Shown: positions 7,405 through 15,656 of the stretch, piece after piece
Numbering within the stretch: the stretch's first letter is position 1
How the letters are laid out: each line of letters begins with the position of its first letter
Origin: a virus
IMG/VR virus record: IMGVR_UViG_3300032323_001119
Coordinates: 46,438 to 110,437 of that record
Length of the DNA: 64,000 nt
Reading direction: 5' to 3' (one strand)
Made by a program: the position numbers and the translations under genes
Notes under the pieces: generated by a model
The model's database searches: none
Told to the model about the DNA's origin: nothing
The model's input: the letters and a program-made list of their open reading frames with translations, nothing else

Positions 7405-9206
7405 ATTATCTCCATACTTTCTATAGATCTAGCTAAACTTTCTGGCATTCTTGGTGCACGAATCATGTTTTGGACATACTCTACTTCACCGTCGTTTCTG
7501 TTGGCAAAATCGTTATCGTAACTCATTGATTCGTAATCATGAATCTTTATTTCTTCATCCCTTTTTATTCTACTTCTGCTTATAGCATTATATATAGCCC
7601 CACATACAGCGTCAGCTAAATCTTTAGAGCCTTTTCTTGGGTGATCTACTTTATCTCTCATAATTCTTAATTGAAGTAATTCGTCTATAAGCAAGGGTAT
7701 GTGTGGACCAGATAATCTTTCTTCTAGTACAACCATAGCCATGTCGTCATAATGTTTTTTTGCAACAGAAAGGATTTCTGTATTAATGCCATATGTTTTT
7801 AGTTGCTGCATCATATCGTGAGAATTCCATCTGTCAAATGTACAGACTTTTATGTTGAACCCCCTAGTTTTTAAAGAAAGGATATAGTCTTTTACTTCTG
7901 TAAAGTCTACAGACTTATCTGGTGTTGGCGTCCAAAATCTAACTGCATCAATTTCTACAATAGGTGCTGGCTGGTTATATGTATCTGTCACCTTTATGTC
8001 AACCCATTTATTTACATGTCCCATTGCTACTGCACAATGATCATGCTTTTGAGCTAAGTCTACATGTATAAAGTAATCTTTTCCTTCTTCTGGCTTAAAC
8101 CATTCCTCAAGCCTTCCAAAATTATCTACTGCTAGGTGAGCTTTATTAAATGCCTTTTCAATTTTTTCTCTAGACTTAAAAAATGCATCAACTGCATCTG
8201 ATGGCATGCATGCAAATCTTCCTAGTGCGTCCGCTGGATTTTTATGAAATGCAACAGTAAAATCTGTTATTTTTTTGGTAGGATTAACTTCCCACGTTGG
8301 TCTTTTTAAAGCAAACACTCTTGGATAAACGTAAGAAACTATATGATCCTCTTCCCATGAAACCTCAAACTCATTGCCCTCTGTACCGTCTGGAAGATCT
8401 TGGTCTAGCTTTAATATTTCTGTTCTAATTATTGTTTCTTTTTCTGCTATCACAGACTGATAAAATTTTTGTATAGGGTCATTTTTAAAACGAGGGAAGG
8501 AAAGCAGTATCACCTTACCGAAATCTGGAAAACGAGAATCTACAGATGCACGATACATATCGTATATGGCATCTGCTGTTTTTGCTTGGTCATGGCCGCT
8601 TGTATTCTCTGTTGCAAATCCAGAAATTTCATCAAGGATAACTACAAGAACGTTGTAACCTTCCCAAGCTTCTCTTTCAGAGTGACCTGAATGAACGGTT
8701 ATTGATTTATCAAATTTAATCTCTGATGCTTTATCTGTATATTTTCCAGCAAACCATGGAGACGACTCAATACGCATCTTAAATCCTTTAAAGAAAACAT
8801 TGTTTGCCTGCTGTGCGTTAATTGCAATATTAAGTATGTCTATTGCATCTCTTGGTGGCTTACCATAATATGCTGCTGGATCTTTTAAGCACAGCAATAA
8901 ATAAACAATGTATGCTACGGCAATAGTAGAAGAGTAATCTTTGCCAGAACCTTTTCCTAGCTGAGCAATAACCTCGACACAAGTTTGCCTAAACATCTGC
9001 TTTCCAAGATCTTCTCCGTAAAGTTTTATCAAAGTAGATTCTTTATATATCTGAGAACTTCTTGCAATTAAAGTGTACTGATTTTCAGACAGTGGGGGTA
9101 GGCCTAAATAGTCTGGGCTTGTAACAAAAGTTTTAAGGTCTACTGGCCTTTCTTCAAACTCTTCCCCGTCAAGAATCTCTATAAAATCAGAAAAATCAAA
9201 CGCCAT
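7401..9206 (-). CDS. terL: Terminase large subunit (ATPase-nuclease)
   Basis: 601 residues from the ATG at 9206, preferred over a TTG four codons upstream because GAAGAG lies just before it. It is the DNA packaging motor. Walker A is QLGKGSGKD (about residues 82-90) and Walker B plus catalytic Glu is VVILDEISGF (about residues 186-195). The RNase H-like nuclease half has DYFIHVDLAQKHD, a central Asp in TFDRWNSHD, and the C-terminal DLADAVCGAIYNA. It overlaps the small subunit by 11 bases and the 78-residue gene by 4 bases. Confidence 0.96.
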   Translation of the reverse strand: MAFDFSDFIEILDGEEFEERPVDLKTFVTSPDYLGLPPLSENQYTLIARSSQIYKESTLIKLYGEDLGKQMFRQTCVEVIAQLGKGSGKDYSSTIAVAYIVYLLLCLKDPAAYYGKPPRDAIDILNIAINAQQANNVFFKGFKMRIESSPWFAGKYTDKASEIKFDKSITVHSGHSEREAWEGYNVLVVILDEISGFATENTSGHDQAKTADAIYDMYRASVDSRFPDFGKVILLSFPRFKNDPIQKFYQSVIAEKETIIRTEILKLDQDLPDGTEGNEFEVSWEEDHIVSYVYPRVFALKRPTWEVNPTKKITDFTVAFHKNPADALGRFACMPSDAVDAFFKSREKIEKAFNKAHLAVDNFGRLEEWFKPEEGKDYFIHVDLAQKHDHCAVAMGHVNKWVDIKVTDTYNQPAPIVEIDAVRFWTPTPDKSVDFTEVKDYILSLKTRGFNIKVCTFDRWNSHDMMQQLKTYGINTEILSVAKKHYDDMAMVVLEERLSGPHIPLLIDELLQLRIMRDKVDHPRKGSKDLADAVCGAIYNAISRSRIKRDEEIKIHDYESMSYDNDFANRNDGEVEYVQNMIRAPRMPESLARSIESMEII

Positions 9207-9735
9207 GCGACTCTTCAATTATTGTTATAGGCTCTACTATCCCAGTTATTTGAGACAGGCGTTTTGCCACTTCTATTTTGCAATGACTGCAGCTTGACGT
9301 TACTTCTTTTAATATGCCGACAAGCATCTCTTGCTTTCTTTCTGTTTCTAAAATCTGAGAAGCCATCTCATTGTTTTCTAAAACACCAACAGATTGAAGC
9401 ATAGCTATTCTTTTATTTTCTATGTCCGCAATCAACTTTAATGTGCCAGACTTTACATTTAATTGGCCTTGCGTGTCTGCATCTTCTACAGTCTTCCAGG
9501 CCTCTTTAATTAGCATATCGTAATGTTGATCTGCACCCATTAGTGCTTCTTTGGCTCTGTCTCTAACATTAGTGTCGTTATGGACTACAGACTTCCACTC
9601 ATCAATATATTCAAGTACTTCTTTGCGAGTAAATCCAGTAAGGGTGGCTATTTGTGTTGCTGAGCTTCCCTTGAGTAGCTCTGAAACAACCCTATTCATC
9701 TTGTCAAAGTGTACTGAAGGCTCTATTTCGGTCAT
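9196..9735 (-). CDS. terS: Terminase small subunit (DNA-binding)
   Basis: 179 residues. An N-terminal helix-turn-helix (SATQIATLTGFTRKEVLEYI, about residues 24-43) is followed by a long helical oligomerisation region (residues 60-145) and a C-terminal CSHCKIEV pair of Cys. Its place directly upstream of, and overlapping with, terL identifies it; sequence alone is less decisive. A near-consensus promoter ends 6 bases before the ATG and no Shine-Dalgarno is visible, so translation is probably from a leaderless message. Confidence 0.85.
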   Translation of the reverse strand: MTEIEPSVHFDKMNRVVSELLKGSSATQIATLTGFTRKEVLEYIDEWKSVVHNDTNVRDRAKEALMGADQHYDMLIKEAWKTVEDADTQGQLNVKSGTLKLIADIENKRIAMLQSVGVLENNEMASQILETERKQEMLVGILKEVTSSCSHCKIEVAKRLSQITGIVEPITIIEESHGV

Positions 9736-9741
9736 TTATTA

Positions 9742-9770
9742 AGTATACTTCTAGTTGACTAAAATGTCAA
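9742..9770 (-). promoter_or_regulatory. Strong promoter TTGACA-N17-TATACT for terminase, leaderless layout
   Basis: On the minus strand TTGACA (9765-9770) and TATACT (9742-9747) are 17 bases apart, nearly perfect sigma70/SigA consensus. Only TTAATA separates the -10 from the ATG at 9735, so +1 should coincide with the start codon. Confidence 0.8.
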
Positions 9771-9917
9771 TTAACGCTTTACTTTTATGCCAAATTTTTC
9801 TATATATCTTTGTATTGTCATGGCAGATACACCGCACTCTTTTGATATGTCAACAATATTTTTTTTCTGAATTATATATCTATTGTAAAGCCAAGCCTTA
9901 TCCTGATACAATTTCAT
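9771..9917 (-). CDS. 48-residue helix-turn-helix protein
   Basis: Residues MKLYQDKAWLYNRYIIQKK lead into a classic helix-turn-helix (IVDISKECGVSAMTIQRYIEKFG) and a basic end KVKR. The domain resembles the small HTH modules found beside HNH endonucleases and terminases. The ATG overlaps the RuvC stop (ATGA) and the gene ends just before the strong terminase promoter, which it could in principle regulate. That role is inference. Confidence 0.75.
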   Translation of the reverse strand: MKLYQDKAWLYNRYIIQKKNIVDISKECGVSAMTIQRYIEKFGIKVKR

Positions 9918-10480
9918 CTTTTAGTAAGCTCCTTATTGGCATAATGTGCGATCCCAAATGAATCAGCTACATCAAAATCTTCTATAGATAAATTATACTT
10001 TGAATTAAAATAGTTTGCAGTTCTTTGCTTCCTCATATTTCTTATCTGGTTCTTGTACCATGAGTCTGCATACCCTGGATTAGCTAATCTTATTCCCGCT
10101 TTTTCTTCTTTTGTAGGATTTTTATTTCCTATATATGCCTGCCATGAAGTTGGAGATATTGTTATAACCTTTGCACCAGTTGACATAAGCTCTGCAATTA
10201 CAACTCCATATACATAAGAAAGCTTTATGACGGCATCTGCTGATCTTACTAAAACTGCACCTTCAACTGCAATATAGTCCGCTTGTAATTCATCTAGCAT
10301 AACGCTCATCTTTATTTTTGCATCATATATTTTTTCGTATATGTCGTTACCAGATAAATTTATTTTGCCCCATTTTAAAGGAATGTCATTTTCCATCAAA
10401 CAAAACGCAATAGAGCTTGTAGATGCGTCTATGCCAAGAACTCTGGATGCTTTAGTTTTTACCAGACTAGCCAATGTCAT
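9914..10480 (-). CDS. RuvC-like Holliday junction resolvase
   Basis: 188 residues, RNase H fold: VLGIDASTSSIAF (first catalytic Asp), YIAVEGAVLV (catalytic Glu), SPTSWQAYIG, and FDVADSFGIAHYA (two acidic residues near the C-terminus). It is the length of bacterial RuvC. It would resolve four-way junctions or debranch replicated DNA before packaging. It overlaps the 92-residue zinc protein upstream by 14 bases. Confidence 0.85.
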   Translation of the reverse strand: MTLASLVKTKASRVLGIDASTSSIAFCLMENDIPLKWGKINLSGNDIYEKIYDAKIKMSVMLDELQADYIAVEGAVLVRSADAVIKLSYVYGVVIAELMSTGAKVITISPTSWQAYIGNKNPTKEEKAGIRLANPGYADSWYKNQIRNMRKQRTANYFNSKYNLSIEDFDVADSFGIAHYANKELTKR

Positions 10481-10745
10481 CGACTATTCCCATCAATGTA
10501 TTTTTATTTTTGTTGTGCTTAGACTTTATGCATTTAGCGCAGTACAATTCTGAATTATATCTGCTTAAAAATCCTGGGCAGCCTTTGCATTTTCTGGGAG
10601 CTCCATTTTTGATTGCTTTTTTTTCATAATATTTTTCCATTATTCTTTTATTTGTTGCAACCCTGCAGCACTCGTCAGAACAATATTTTTGATTATGAGT
10701 CTTTGACTCAAAGTTTTTAGCGCACTCAGAATTTAAACAAATCAT
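10467..10745 (-). CDS. Double zinc-finger protein
   Basis: 92 residues with two apparent zinc sites: MICLNSECAKNF...KYCSDECC near the N-terminus and CKGCPGF...YCAKC near residues 52-73, separated by a basic helix (NKRIMEKYYEKKA). This looks like two tandem treble-clef or ribbon knuckles, as in many phage DNA-binding accessory proteins. It sits between the Cas4-like nuclease and RuvC, suggesting a recombination-linked role, but I do not recognise a named family. Confidence 0.75.
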   Translation of the reverse strand: MICLNSECAKNFESKTHNQKYCSDECCRVATNKRIMEKYYEKKAIKNGAPRKCKGCPGFLSRYNSELYCAKCIKSKHNKNKNTLMGIVDDIG

Positions 10746-11533
10746 TACTTCACAACCTTCATTAAATCAATTTCTATTGTGCCAGGATTAGAGCCTTTTG
10801 CCCAGCATTCTTTTTTGACTGGACAATATGTGCAAGGTAGCTTATATTTGGTAGCGCCTTCTGGTCGTTTTGGAAGATCTCCCTCTATAAAGTTGTCCCA
10901 CACATCCCTCATCCACTGAAATGCGTCTTCAATTATCTTTTTATTTTTATCATTCATAGAAATTGGAATGATCAATATCTCTTGAGTATTTTTATTTTCA
11001 TACAAGAAGAAGCCTTCTTTAGCATTCTTTAGCTTCATGTATGTGAGCAACTGAAGCATATGGTTAGGAGAAGACTTCATCTCTGCCTGCCTAGTATCCC
11101 ATACCTCTTGCTTGGCTGTTTTAATTTCACCAATGACTGTCTCACCATCATACTCCATGATCAAGTCTATAAAGCCACGGATTGGAGGGTATTCGTTTAT
11201 AATTTCTTCTTCTTCTGCCCGCCACTCTGGCATAGTCTTAATTAGGTTCTGTAGCCTCTCATGAGCTTGTGTTCCCTGAGCCATATTGGCTACAGCAACA
11301 GCATCGTTGTCATCAATAAACACTGCACCAGTAAATGCCATATACCAATATCTTGGACAGGTTCCGTGACCATAACCTAGAGAGCTTGGACTAAAAGATT
11401 TTTTAGTGGTGTCTCCATCTGGACGTTTTGTATTTCTATAAGACTCATCAAGCAGTTGTGCAAATCTTTCTGGGTCAAAGAAGTTGCCAGTATGTTTTTT
11501 AAACTTAAGGTTCTTTACAATATCTCTAGCCAC
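10745..11533 (-). CDS. Cas4/RecB-like PD-(D/E)XK exonuclease with Fe-S cysteines
   Basis: 262 residues, GTG start. The nuclease core is GFIDLIMEYDGETVIGEIKTAK (Asp, then E-x-K) followed by HMLQLLTYMKL (QxxxY motif of RecB-type nucleases). One Cys near the N-terminus (GHGTCPRYWYMAF) plus three at the C-terminus (PCTYCPVKKECW) make the four-Cys 4Fe-4S pattern of Cas4/AddB proteins. It would resect DNA ends for RecA-type recombination. There is no CRISPR array in the window, so it is not an adaptation Cas4. Confidence 0.85.
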   Translation of the reverse strand: MARDIVKNLKFKKHTGNFFDPERFAQLLDESYRNTKRPDGDTTKKSFSPSSLGYGHGTCPRYWYMAFTGAVFIDDNDAVAVANMAQGTQAHERLQNLIKTMPEWRAEEEEIINEYPPIRGFIDLIMEYDGETVIGEIKTAKQEVWDTRQAEMKSSPNHMLQLLTYMKLKNAKEGFFLYENKNTQEILIIPISMNDKNKKIIEDAFQWMRDVWDNFIEGDLPKRPEGATKYKLPCTYCPVKKECWAKGSNPGTIEIDLMKVVK

Positions 11534-11872
11534 TTATGAATTATACCTAACGACATATTTAAGTGCATCTACGAGTTTGTCTATGGACTCCTTAACTGAG
11601 TAATAAATATTCTTCTTGTTATTATTAACTGTACCAGCCTTGTCTTTAGCAATTGTTGAATATACTGACGCAAGCACAGCAAATTTTGTAGACATGGCCT
11701 GAAGCTCCATAATTAAATGTGGAGCTTTTGCAGACGGAACATCAGGATTCATTAGAATCTTTACAACAATAGCAAGAGCTTTATCAAGATGCTCGTCATG
11801 CATGAATTCATGCAGATCATTAAACTCTGTGATATCACTAATTAGCTCTAAAGTGTTTTTATCTTCTGGCAT
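11534..11872 (-). CDS. Hypothetical helical protein upstream of the Cas4-like nuclease
   Basis: 112 residues, all predicted helical, acidic N-terminus (MPEDKNTLELISDITEFNDL) and a basic C-terminal part (NNNKKNIYYSVKESIDKLVD). No motif recognised. It ends directly before the GTG of the nuclease and starts inside the end of the small membrane protein gene, so it is part of the same operon and may be a partner of the nuclease. Confidence 0.7.
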   Translation of the reverse strand: MPEDKNTLELISDITEFNDLHEFMHDEHLDKALAIVVKILMNPDVPSAKAPHLIMELQAMSTKFAVLASVYSTIAKDKAGTVNNNKKNIYYSVKESIDKLVDALKYVVRYNS

Positions 11873-11975
11873 CTTTAATCCTTCTATCTATCTTGTCTAT
11901 AAACAGCCCTAGGCCATATCCTAGTGATACACCAATTAAAAATCCTAGAAAAAATGGGTAAACGCTAGACATCAT
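11859..11975 (-). CDS. 38-residue single-pass membrane protein
   Basis: MMSSVYPFFLGFLIGVSLGY and onward: one hydrophobic glycine-rich helix (about residues 5-27) followed by a strongly basic tail (DKIDRRIKDARR). GGAAGGGG precedes the ATG pair. The 3' end overlaps the next gene by 14 bases. A small membrane protein with a charged cytoplasmic tail could be a holin, anti-holin or membrane anchor, but its place in the recombination operon gives no support for lysis. Function unknown. Confidence 0.65.
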   Translation of the reverse strand: MMSSVYPFFLGFLIGVSLGYGLGLFIDKIDRRIKDARR

Positions 11976-11980
11976 AAATG

Positions 11981-12916
11981 CTACCCCTTCCAAGTTTCAA
12001 CACTTTTAGGGAAAAAGGGTATTCCGTTGCCATGCATTCTTTCATGAACTGAAACCCCTGGAAGATAAACATCTTTTTGGTATAGCCCTAGCAGGTCTTC
12101 AGTTTCTCTAATTATTTCTTGCATTGCTTCCCATTGCTCTTTACCAAACTTTGCTTGACCCTCTTTGTATCTATCTGATCCAGAGTGGTACCATAACAAA
12201 AAGTTTCTAATAAGGTATTTATCTTTATTTTTTAATGGAAAAGCTGCATGAAAGAATGGTTTTGCAGACGGGAATATAATCATATCCCCCTTTTCTGGTT
12301 TATAGTTTACTATGGTGCTATCAAATTCGTTTAGGAAAGATATTTCTCCACCTTCATAATCATCATTTAAATAAATTGTTCCAGTAATAATAGCCTTTGG
12401 TCCAGCTGCATCTTTTGAATTAAATGCATCTAGATGATATCCAATAGCAAGCTCAAGGCCTTCTATTTGGTGATCATGCCTTAAAAATTCAACTGATCCT
12501 TTTAACCAGCCCTCTTCTCCTTCGCTTCCACTAAACTTATCAAAATTTTCCCAGTCGCTTGCAAATTCTCCAAAGACATACTTCCAGTCGTCATGATATG
12601 TTGCATTTGGATTTATATACTTTTTAATTATATCGTCGTGAACCCATTCTGATATATAATCTTTGTAGCCAGAAATTAATGTGTCATTAACTGTGTTATA
12701 CACCTCTAGATGCTTTTTTTCTTCTTCAGTTAAGTTATGATTCCCACTAAAATTCATTCTAGTTCTTGTGCCTAGCTCATACCATGGCTCCCACTCTAAA
12801 AATATATTAGATGTATTGAAGCTTTTAACTGATTCTAAAAGCCCATCTACATCTTCAAAAACGTTTTTATATAGATTAACAAAAGGTATGATTGTTTTTT
12901 TATTAGATAAGTTCAT
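11981..12916 (-). CDS. 2OG-Fe(II) oxygenase, prolyl 4-hydroxylase type
   Basis: 311 residues, the largest of this family here. The catalytic core carries the complete site: H-x-D in AIGYHLDAF, the family motif YLNDDYEGGEISF, the distal His in KPFFHAAFP and the 2OG-binding Arg in YLIRNFLLW. It would use Fe(II), O2 and 2-oxoglutarate to hydroxylate a substrate, commonly Pro in proteins, though phage substrates are unknown. It overlaps the Hjc-like nuclease gene by 14 bases. It sits with a second paralogue (13222-14028) inside the recombination region rather than in the main cluster at 54-58 kb. Confidence 0.85.
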   Translation of the reverse strand: MNLSNKKTIIPFVNLYKNVFEDVDGLLESVKSFNTSNIFLEWEPWYELGTRTRMNFSGNHNLTEEEKKHLEVYNTVNDTLISGYKDYISEWVHDDIIKKYINPNATYHDDWKYVFGEFASDWENFDKFSGSEGEEGWLKGSVEFLRHDHQIEGLELAIGYHLDAFNSKDAAGPKAIITGTIYLNDDYEGGEISFLNEFDSTIVNYKPEKGDMIIFPSAKPFFHAAFPLKNKDKYLIRNFLLWYHSGSDRYKEGQAKFGKEQWEAMQEIIRETEDLLGLYQKDVYLPGVSVHERMHGNGIPFFPKSVETWKG

Positions 12917-13214
12917 TGTTTTTCTCCCAAAATTGTATTAGTTCTTCTAGTACTGCCCACTCTATTATACCAAGTCTTACCTTGGATTCGCTTCCTATTA
13001 TTATTTTTAAAGCTGGGTGCATGTCCCTATTAACTTTAAATGTATCTGTACAAATCTTTGCCCAAACTTCTTTATTTAAAGTAAATGATTTGTTGGCCTC
13101 CTTGTAGTCTACAAGGAACTGATTCCACTGGGCATCACCTTTTTGATAATCTCCCCTTCCAGAATTTTTTTGGGCTTTTGCCCCATCTCTTTTTACTTCA
13201 GACCTTTCAGACAT
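12903..13214 (-). CDS. PD-(D/E)XK-type nuclease, Hjc-like resolvase candidate
   Basis: 103 residues. The pattern QKNSGRGDYQKGDAQWNQFL followed by VDYKEA fits the PD-(D/E)XK nuclease core seen in phage and archaeal Hjc-like junction resolvases (Gly-rich motif, Asp of GDA, then D-x-K), followed by a helix and a beta strand (PALKIIIG). It would give the phage a second junction- or branch-cutting enzyme besides RuvC. The family call rests on motif memory and needs a profile search. It lies between two oxygenase genes. Confidence 0.5.
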   Translation of the reverse strand: MSERSEVKRDGAKAQKNSGRGDYQKGDAQWNQFLVDYKEANKSFTLNKEVWAKICTDTFKVNRDMHPALKIIIGSESKVRLGIIEWAVLEELIQFWEKNNELI

Positions 13215-13221
13215 ATAAATA

Positions 13222-14028
13222 CTATTCCACTATGCTTTCTACAGGTGTTACTTTTATAAGCTGCAGATCATTTCTTACATACTCTTCTTCCTTTTGCTTT
13301 ATTTTATTCCAGTCTAGCATTTCTCCTGGAATATTTTTTATGCTATATTCAAAAAATGATCTTAAGAAATACCTGCTATGATTTCTGTAAGATTTAACTG
13401 CATGGTAAAATGGATATGTCGAAGGCATAATTACCGCATCGCCAGGTCTTGGCTTATACTGATAGCTTTTATTTGACAATGAATCATACATACAAATTTC
13501 TCCTCCGTCGTACTCATCATTAAGATAAAAATTAATTGTTGCAACTTCCCTTGACTCTTTAAACTGACCTGGAATAATAAACTCGTCTACATGATATGGC
13601 ATCATTATTTGATCTTTATCGAGCTCTGAGCTTGTGTGAAGTGTGTATTTAAAATAATCAATATACTTTGTTCCAGGGTATTGATCAAAAGCAGACCAGT
13701 CGTTTATATACTCTGGCCATATACCATTGCTTGCTTTAAAATCATTAAAGTAGTCTTTGTATATAAACTCTAGGCATCTTGATATTTCATCCATAAAAAA
13801 TTTTTCTTTTTTTAGTGGTTCTGGACTTAAATCATTAACCTCTGAGTAGTAGCTATATGGAACATCTTTTCTAATTCCTTGCCCATACCATTCTCTCCAT
13901 TTTGAAAACTTAGAATTCTCTGTGTCTTCTTCAAGAAGCTCTATTAAGCTATCGCTGTACTTAAAAATGTTTTTGTATATAACAATTTGAGGTGCTACTA
14001 TAACTTTTTTTATTTCAGAGTAATTCAT
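13222..14028 (-). CDS. 2OG-Fe(II) oxygenase, prolyl 4-hydroxylase type
   Basis: 268 residues from the ATG at 14028, which follows the upstream stop by one base; a start 11 codons earlier would overlap the zinc-ribbon gene and lacks a ribosome site. Active site complete: H-x-D in MMPYHVDEF, the motif YLNDEYDGGEI, distal His in YPFYHAVKS, and Arg in YFLRSFFEY. Paralogue of the gene at 11981-12916. Substrate unknown. Confidence 0.85.
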   Translation of the reverse strand: MNYSEIKKVIVAPQIVIYKNIFKYSDSLIELLEEDTENSKFSKWREWYGQGIRKDVPYSYYSEVNDLSPEPLKKEKFFMDEISRCLEFIYKDYFNDFKASNGIWPEYINDWSAFDQYPGTKYIDYFKYTLHTSSELDKDQIMMPYHVDEFIIPGQFKESREVATINFYLNDEYDGGEICMYDSLSNKSYQYKPRPGDAVIMPSTYPFYHAVKSYRNHSRYFLRSFFEYSIKNIPGEMLDWNKIKQKEEEYVRNDLQLIKVTPVESIVE

Positions 14029-14029
14029 T

Positions 14030-14227
14030 TTATCCAATCTTGTGCACTGTTTCATGTCCATCAGAGCATGTCCATGACATTATTAAATTTTCAGGATCCC
14101 ACAACCCACCATCCACATCAATATTACATTTAGAACAAGGCCGCAAGCCAGGTAAGACCTCAAATGTGGAATTAAGATCTTTTTTTTCTTGAGTTTTTTT
14201 ATTTAAAAACTCATTCAAATTTGGCAT
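14030..14227 (-). CDS. Small zinc-ribbon protein
   Basis: 65 residues. A basic Gln/Lys N-terminus leads to a zinc ribbon: RPCSKCNIDVDG ... MSWTCSDGHET (two Cys, then Cys and His). The start overlaps the RecA stop by 17 bases. It probably binds nucleic acid or a replication partner; no named family recognised. Confidence 0.75.
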   Translation of the reverse strand: MPNLNEFLNKKTQEKKDLNSTFEVLPGLRPCSKCNIDVDGGLWDPENLIMSWTCSDGHETVHKIG

Positions 14228-15215
14228 TTATTTCTTTTTCTAGTGCATGTAATACATCTGGATTCTCTTTAATGTATTGGACTGCCTTAGCCCTTCCTTG
14301 TAAGCGCTCACCATTTACTGTATACCAGGCTCCACCTTTTTCTATAACGCCACACATTTCTGCAACATCTAACGTTTCTCCAACTCTATCTACACCAAGA
14401 GCTTCCCCTTGGTAGTAAAAGTCATATTGTCCTGATAGATTTGGGGGGCCGAGTTTGTTGTAATCAATAATCCAGTTAACTGGCCTTCCGACCCTTTGCT
14501 CAATAATCTTGTCGCCAACTTTAATGCCAGCCTTGATAGCATTAGCCTCAGCTTCAGACGACCAAAGCTTAATGACGGTGGAAGAAAAGAACTTGACTGC
14601 CATGCCACCTGTTGGGATGTGACTAGCATGCATAGATCCAAACTGATTTCGTTGTTGAGATATGAGAACAAGTAGTGTGTTTTTGTTTGCATAGTTTAAC
14701 ATTTTGACTGCGTGGGTCATATCCTTTGCTTCTGCGCCTATCTGCTTGGTATCCTGCAAATCTTTCATTTCATTCCCATCTTTTTCAAAATAGATGGCTG
14801 GGAGTAAGGCTGATATTGAGTCAACAACAATCATGTCGACTCCTGCATCCATAAGTTTTGTAGCAACATCAACCATATCGTTTACTGTTTTAGCTGGAGA
14901 ATAAATAAGGGAAGACGAATCTACTCCAAGAAGCTCTGCCCATGACTGATCGTATGAAGCTTCTGCATCAATCCATGCACATGTCTTGCCTTCTTTTTGG
15001 GCCAAAGCAATCATCTGTAAGCAAAACGAGGACTTTCCAGCTGATTTATTTCCCCACACTAATACCTGTCGACCATATCCTAGACCGCCTTTAAGAGCCA
15101 TATTCAGTCCTATACTAGGTGTTAGTTGTTTTTCAACTTTTACATCTTGTGCAGACTGCACCCTAGATCTTGTTTTTGGGTCTAGCTTAGATAATATATT
15201 GTCTATAGCTATCAT
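14211..15215 (-). CDS. recA: RecA-like recombinase
   Basis: 334 residues. Walker A is GNKSAGKSS (about residues 54-62), Walker B MIVVDSISALLP (about residues 130-141), with the RecA signature region near ALLVLISQQRNQFG-like residues (LVLISQQRNQFGSM). It forms a filament on single-stranded DNA and performs strand exchange. The C-terminal domain of cellular RecA is reduced. The ATG overlaps the previous stop (TAATG). It works here with the Cas4-like nuclease, RuvC and the Hjc-like protein. Confidence 0.93.
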   Translation of the reverse strand: MIAIDNILSKLDPKTRSRVQSAQDVKVEKQLTPSIGLNMALKGGLGYGRQVLVWGNKSAGKSSFCLQMIALAQKEGKTCAWIDAEASYDQSWAELLGVDSSSLIYSPAKTVNDMVDVATKLMDAGVDMIVVDSISALLPAIYFEKDGNEMKDLQDTKQIGAEAKDMTHAVKMLNYANKNTLLVLISQQRNQFGSMHASHIPTGGMAVKFFSSTVIKLWSSEAEANAIKAGIKVGDKIIEQRVGRPVNWIIDYNKLGPPNLSGQYDFYYQGEALGVDRVGETLDVAEMCGVIEKGGAWYTVNGERLQGRAKAVQYIKENPDVLHALEKEINAKFE

Positions 15216-15592
15216 TAGTTTTTGTAAAGAGGGCTAGTGTGATCAACAAATCCTACTTCGGTTTTGTTTCTTGTGCATGTATATCCAACTAAATCTACTG
15301 GGTCATCATTATCCATGCTGTATCTAAGCTCAAAGCCAAATTCATCTGTATTTGGGTTGTAGGTTATTGCCATTGATGAGCCGTGATTGTAAATAAAATC
15401 GTTTGGCCAAAGCTGCTCGACCTCTGCCAATTCCATTAAATTTTTTCTTGGAACAGTAAGCTTTCCATAATGAGCTAAGATAGCAACTAGTGTGTTCGTT
15501 CCTTTTAGATTTGATGCAATTTTTCCGTTTAGGTCCCAATCCTCTTGAGACACATTATATCCGTTTTCATAAACAACGTCATGATCTTTCAT
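15215..15592 (-). CDS. Hypothetical protein, paralogue of the adjacent 65-residue protein
   Basis: 125 residues, no known domain. The central part (NTLVAILAHYGKLTVPRKNL ... SMAITYNPNTDEFGFELRY) follows the same pattern as the downstream-encoded 65-residue protein: a helix, a Gly-x-[LI]-x-x-P turn, then two beta strands around a Tyr-Asn-x2-Asn turn. This suggests a tandem duplication. It has its own extended -10 promoter and an AGAAGGAAG ribosome site and starts the RecA operon. Confidence 0.7.
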   Translation of the reverse strand: MKDHDVVYENGYNVSQEDWDLNGKIASNLKGTNTLVAILAHYGKLTVPRKNLMELAEVEQLWPNDFIYNHGSSMAITYNPNTDEFGFELRYSMDNDDPVDLVGYTCTRNKTEVGFVDHTSPLYKN

Positions 15593-15616
15593 AATTTCTT
15601 CCTTCTTCTCTGTATT

Positions 15617-15625
15617 AGTATACCA
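15617..15625 (-). promoter_or_regulatory. Extended -10 promoter TGGTATACT upstream of the RecA operon
   Basis: TGGTATACT on the minus strand about 25 bases before the ATG at 15592. The -35 is poor, as expected for a TGn promoter. Confidence 0.5.
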
Positions 15626-15656
15626 TTTTAAAATAGACTTGGGAATAGAATTTTCA

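Noticed and set aside
10745-11533. Cas4 as evidence of a CRISPR system.
   Set aside because: No repeats, Cas1, Cas2 or effector genes are present; Cas4-like nucleases are common in phage recombination operons.
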